From Curtobacterium sp. MCLR17_007 (GTDB lineage: Bacteria; Actinomycetota; Actinomycetes; Actinomycetales; Microbacteriaceae): 64,000 bases of DNA. A program made the position numbers and the translations under genes. Numbering within the stretch: the first letter of the stretch is position 1; every line of letters begins with the position of its first letter. The stretch spans positions 2,852,001 through 2,916,000 of the forward strand of contig NZ_CP126271.1 of assembly GCF_003234655.2 (NCBI RefSeq). Reading direction: 5' to 3'. Of this stretch, positions 61,032-64,000 are shown in pieces. The notes beneath the pieces were generated by a model. That model did no database searches. It was not told where the DNA came from and was given only the letters and a program-made list of their open reading frames with translations.

Positions 61032-62414
61032 TCAGCCAGCGGCGACGGCGCAGGTCTTCTGCTTGGCCGTCTGCCCCGTCACGCCGGACATCTCCTGGGC
61101 GGTCGCCGACGAGGTCGGATCCGACGCCGCCGGTGGGTCGGTGTCCGGACGGGAGGCCCCCGCCGGCTCGTCCGCGCCGGTCGCGCTGGTCGTGCCCTCA
61201 CCCGGGGAGTCGCTGGTCGCGTCCGTCGCACCGCGTCCGGTCGCGCCCGCGTCGAGCCGGAACGGACGGTCGCTGCGGACGGCACGCATGAGCTTGCCAG
61301 CTGTCGCCCGGTCGGGGACGACCTTGCCCGGGAACGCCGGGTCGGTGACGCTGCCCGGGTACTGCACGAAGGTGACGCGGTCCAGGCCGATGCCGTCGAG
61401 CGCCCCGGCCATGTCCACCATCGTCGCCGGGCTCGCGAGCGAGGTCGACAGGGTGATGTTCCTCGACGCGGACCTGGCCAGGCCGTAGAGCTTCGTGGGG
61501 TCGCTGAGCGTGCCCTCGCTCTTGACCTTGCGCAGGAGCGACGACAGGAACTGCTGCAGGCTCGAGATCCGCGACAGGTCACTGCCGTCCCCGACGCCGT
61601 GTCGGTCCCGCAGGAACGCGAGCGCCGTCGCCCCGGACACCGTGTGCTCGCCGGCGGAGAGCTTGAGTCCCGTGTACGGGTCGTCGACCGCGTCCGTGAC
61701 ACAGACCGGCACCCCACCTATGGCGTCCGACATCCGGATGACCCCGGCGAAGCTGACCTGCGCCGCGTAGGGCACGTCCATGCCCGAGACGTGCTCGATC
61801 GTCGAGACGACACAGTCCATCCCACCGCGGCCGTACGCCTGGTTGAGCGGCGTGTCGGTCACGGCGGGTGCGCTGCCGCACGCCGGCTGGTCGACGATGA
61901 GGTCACGGGGGAAGCTCACCGCGACGGCCTGGGTGTGGTCGGCGGAGACGTGGAACAGGACGTTCGAATCGTTGAGCGTGACCCCGCGGTCCCCGTACGA
62001 CTGGCCCTGGGCCGGGTCGTTGTCGGCCCCGATGGCGAGCACGTTGAAGGCACCGTCGGTCGAGGCGCCGTCCCCGATGTCAACGGCACGCTGCTGGAAA
62101 CCGTGTCCGACGTCGTAGGCGGCATAGGCGGAGAGCGACGTGGCACTGGCGACGGCCACCGCAGCCGCGAGCCCCACACCGGTCGCCAGGCGCCTCGCCC
62201 CGAGCGGACCACGCCCACGACCGTGGCGCGCCCCGCTCACGCGGTACCCCGGTCCGGAGACGACGGACGGCCGACGGCGTGCGTCGAGCAGGTCGTCGAA
62301 CGATCCTCCGGTTGCCCTGCCGGTGGACGTCGAGCCGGTCGACGACGGACTGGACACCGACGGGCTGGATGGTGACGTGGCGCGGTTTCGGTACGGACCG
62401 TCGGGATCGGTCAC
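61032..62414 (-). CDS. LytR-CpsA-Psr (LCP) family protein, paralogue
   Basis: A 460-residue LCP protein with a long Ser/Thr/Arg-rich cytoplasmic N-terminus, one span (GVGLAAAVAVASATSLSAYAAY) and the LCP domain: FNVLAIGADND, AVSFPRDLI, LAFLRDRHGVGDGSDLSRISSLQQ. The tail is low complexity and ends QTAKQKTCAVAAG, with the same QxTC motif as its neighbour. Starts at GTG with GGGAG 7 nt upstream. Tandem duplication with the gene at 59522 is probable. Confidence 0.92.
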   Translation of the reverse strand: MTDPDGPYRNRATSPSSPSVSSPSSTGSTSTGRATGGSFDDLLDARRRPSVVSGPGYRVSGARHGRGRGPLGARRLATGVGLAAAVAVASATSLSAYAAYDVGHGFQQRAVDIGDGASTDGAFNVLAIGADNDPAQGQSYGDRGVTLNDSNVLFHVSADHTQAVAVSFPRDLIVDQPACGSAPAVTDTPLNQAYGRGGMDCVVSTIEHVSGMDVPYAAQVSFAGVIRMSDAIGGVPVCVTDAVDDPYTGLKLSAGEHTVSGATALAFLRDRHGVGDGSDLSRISSLQQFLSSLLRKVKSEGTLSDPTKLYGLARSASRNITLSTSLASPATMVDMAGALDGIGLDRVTFVQYPGSVTDPAFPGKVVPDRATAGKLMRAVRSDRPFRLDAGATGRGATDATSDSPGEGTTSATGADEPAGASRPDTDPPAASDPTSSATAQEMSGVTGQTAKQKTCAVAAG

Positions 62415-62548
62415 GGGCGGACTCCCTCCGAGCGACCTGCGGACCGGCCACTCGCGGGGGGACGATACCCGAGACGGTGCGAACGGACCGGCAACCCGAT
62501 CGGCTCGGCGTGCCCTGTTCGGGGGCCAGCGCTCGGATCACCCCCTGC

Positions 62549-63241
62549 TCACGCCGATTCCGCCGATCGGAACCGGTCCGGCAGCGCACTCAGGCAGGTG
62601 CCGAGCTGGCGCACGAGCTGCCCACAGAGCACCAGGTCGTCCCGCTCGGCGGCGTCACGAGCACGGTCGAGCAGCCGGAGCCGCTGTCGGCGGTCGACGT
62701 CCGCATCGATGCCGTTCGCCAGGGCCACGTCGTCGGTGTAGAAGACGTCGAGCACCGGACGCTGCGCCGCGAGCAGGTCCGCGCTGACCGAGGACCCGGC
62801 CCGCCGCAGCAGCCACGCCGCGAGTTCGACGAAGGCCCCGGCTTCGGACAGGCAGTCGCGGATCCAGGCGGGGTCGAAGTGCTCGTCGGTGGCGCCCGTG
62901 GTGGCCGGGGGTTCGGCGAGCATGCAACATCCGAGACGGATCCGTTCCTGCATCTGCTCGACCGACCACGGTGCGATGACGACGCCCACGTACCGCTGCA
63001 CCGACACCAGGCGGAGCGCTTCGAGCGGCACGAGGGCTTCGCGGACCGGGGTGCGCGACACACGCATGTCGTCGGCCAGCGCTTCGAGCCGGAGCCGCTG
63101 CCCTCGTCGGTACTCGCCCCGGAGGATCCGCTCCAGGAGCCGGAGGAACACCGCGTCGCGCAGCAGGCTGCGCGGGACGCCCAGCCCGTCGCGCTCCCGC
63201 TGCCCGAGCACAGCGGACGCTGTCGTCTCCCCGAACCCCAT
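62549..63241 (-). CDS. GntR-family transcriptional regulator (FadR type)
   Basis: A 230-residue regulator. The winged helix RRGQRLRLEALADDMRVSRTPVREALVPLEALRLV is GntR type, followed by an all-helical FCD-like domain. No ribosome site is clear at any of the three candidate starts (63349 GTG, 63259 ATG, 63241 ATG); 63241 gives the usual length. It lies downstream of, and in the same direction as, the MFS transporter gene and may control it. Confidence 0.82.
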   Translation of the reverse strand: MGFGETTASAVLGQRERDGLGVPRSLLRDAVFLRLLERILRGEYRRGQRLRLEALADDMRVSRTPVREALVPLEALRLVSVQRYVGVVIAPWSVEQMQERIRLGCCMLAEPPATTGATDEHFDPAWIRDCLSEAGAFVELAAWLLRRAGSSVSADLLAAQRPVLDVFYTDDVALANGIDADVDRRQRLRLLDRARDAAERDDLVLCGQLVRQLGTCLSALPDRFRSAESA

Positions 63242-63463
63242 GGCACCAGCGTCACGCATGGCACCCGCGGCGCCCCCGGTGGTCGACCGATCCGTGGACG
63301 CCCGCGCGTCGCGCTGCCCTGTGGAGGACCGGACACCCGTCGACCGCACGTCGCCCGGAGGGCCCCGCGATCACCCCGTCTCGCATCACTGCACTCCCGC
63401 TGTCGTGACCCCCGGCGGAGGTCGATGGAGTCAGCGTTGCAGGCCGGGACCCTCACTGCTAAA

Positions 63464-63481
63464 CATTCGGTATTCCGGATG
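63464..63481. promoter_or_regulatory. Imperfect palindrome, candidate GntR operator
   Basis: CATTCGGTATTCCGGATG is symmetric at 14 of 18 positions and sits in an AT-richer patch (TAAACATTCGG...) between the MFS and gntR genes. Confidence 0.5.
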
Positions 63482-64000
63482 TCAGCGCTTCGCGTCTTCC
63501 TTCTTCACGATGACCGAGAGCGGCTGCGTGACGTCCTCCAGCCCCTTCCGCGCGGCGTCGACACCGAAGATCAGCGCCACGACCCCGCCGACGATCATGA
63601 TGCCGGCACCGAGCAGGTAGCCCCAGAAGAGCGGCTCACGCGAGGACCCGTCGCCGATGAGCGCGCCGTAGATGAGCGGTGCGATCGCGCCGAAGATCTG
63701 GGCCAGCGCGAAGAAGTACGAGATCGCCTGCGACCGCAGCTCGAGCGGGAAGATCTCGCTCACGGTCAGGTAGGCGCTCGACGCCCCCGCCGAGGCGAAG
63801 AAGAACGAGATGCACCAGAAGACGACCTGCACGGTGGCGGTGATGGCGTCGGCCTGGAACAGGAACGCCGAGACAGCGAGCACCAGTCCGGAGATCAGGT
63901 AGGTGCTGAAGATCATCTGTCGACGGCCCCACGTGTCGAACAACCGCCCGAGCAGGATCGGCCCGAGCAGGTTGCCGATCGCGAACGGGAAGAAGTACAC
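63482..64000 (-). CDS. MFS transporter, C-terminal part (partial)
   Basis: The last 172 residues of a major facilitator protein; the N-terminus lies beyond the window edge, and the apparent GTG start at 64000 is only where the window ends. Spans are separated by the MFS loop GRLFDTWGRRQM and by SEIFPLELRSQA, the PESPR-like motif of the sugar porter/metabolite-H+ symporter group. It probably takes up a sugar or organic acid. It ends at a palindrome upstream of the gntR gene. Confidence 0.88.
   Translation of the reverse strand: MYFFPFAIGNLLGPILLGRLFDTWGRRQMIFSTYLISGLVLAVSAFLFQADAITATVQVVFWCISFFFASAGASSAYLTVSEIFPLELRSQAISYFFALAQIFGAIAPLIYGALIGDGSSREPLFWGYLLGAGIMIVGGVVALIFGVDAARKGLEDVTQPLSVIVKKEDAKR

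Overview
The window is a high-GC chromosomal segment from an actinobacterium, most likely Microbacteriaceae and plausibly Curtobacterium. This placement is inference from protein style and codon use, the LytR-CpsA-Psr (LCP) proteins, a LAYTG-type sorting signal, DtxR/IdeR-type iron boxes, and short terminator palindromes with a recurring GACGGGAGGC core. No phage, transposase, CRISPR array or rRNA is visible. Two tRNA genes are present: Arg(ACG) and Ser(GCT).

Layout. (1) 1-3410: the end of a multiple-monosaccharide ABC importer (binding protein, double ATPase, permease). (2) 3425-6382: a GH13 enzyme, a DUF2256-DUF3253 protein and a PRISE-type reductase. (3) 6393-21878: three CUT1 sugar ABC importers. 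The first stands alone. The second has a GH35 beta-galactosidase and a divergent LacI regulator with its own palindromic operator. The third has a GH51 arabinofuranosidase and two GTGAGCGCTCAC operators. None of the three carries its own ATPase, so a shared MsiK/UgpC-type ATPase elsewhere is implied. (4) 21964-26908: an iron-siderophore locus (siderophore-interacting protein, two FecCD permeases, ATPase, binding lipoprotein) under two iron boxes. (5) 26917-34405: class A beta-lactamase with a TetR gene, a frameshifted hypothetical gene, mannitol dehydrogenase, and a TetR-MMPL pair. (6) 34428-42617: OhrR-like regulator, old yellow enzyme, tRNA-Arg, dienelactone hydrolase, a divergent glucose-6-phosphate dehydrogenase, an oxidoreductase and a cell-wall-anchored 5'-nucleotidase. 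(7) 42992-47902: EfeUOB iron uptake with an enlarged EfeU, under a third iron box, and a TRIC/UPF0126 channel. (8) 48267-53921: TetR, then a MoxR-DUF58-transglutaminase operon. (9) 54099-57446: sugar isomerase and dehydrogenase operon with a divergent LacI regulator and a perfect palindromic operator. (10) 57611-64000: GH18-like lipoprotein, tRNA-Ser, two paralogous LCP proteins, GntR regulator and a truncated MFS transporter.

Taken together, this is a plant-polysaccharide and sugar-scavenging region (arabinan, galactoside and alpha-glucan oligomers imported, then cut in the cytoplasm) interleaved with iron acquisition and envelope functions. The most unusual signal is not a gene. In four gaps between genes transcribed toward each other, the DNA holds nested inverted repeats of the same architecture but different sequence. 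One carries a perfect six-copy array of a 15-bp unit grown from its own right arm, and another carries a duplication of the neighbouring gene's 3' end.
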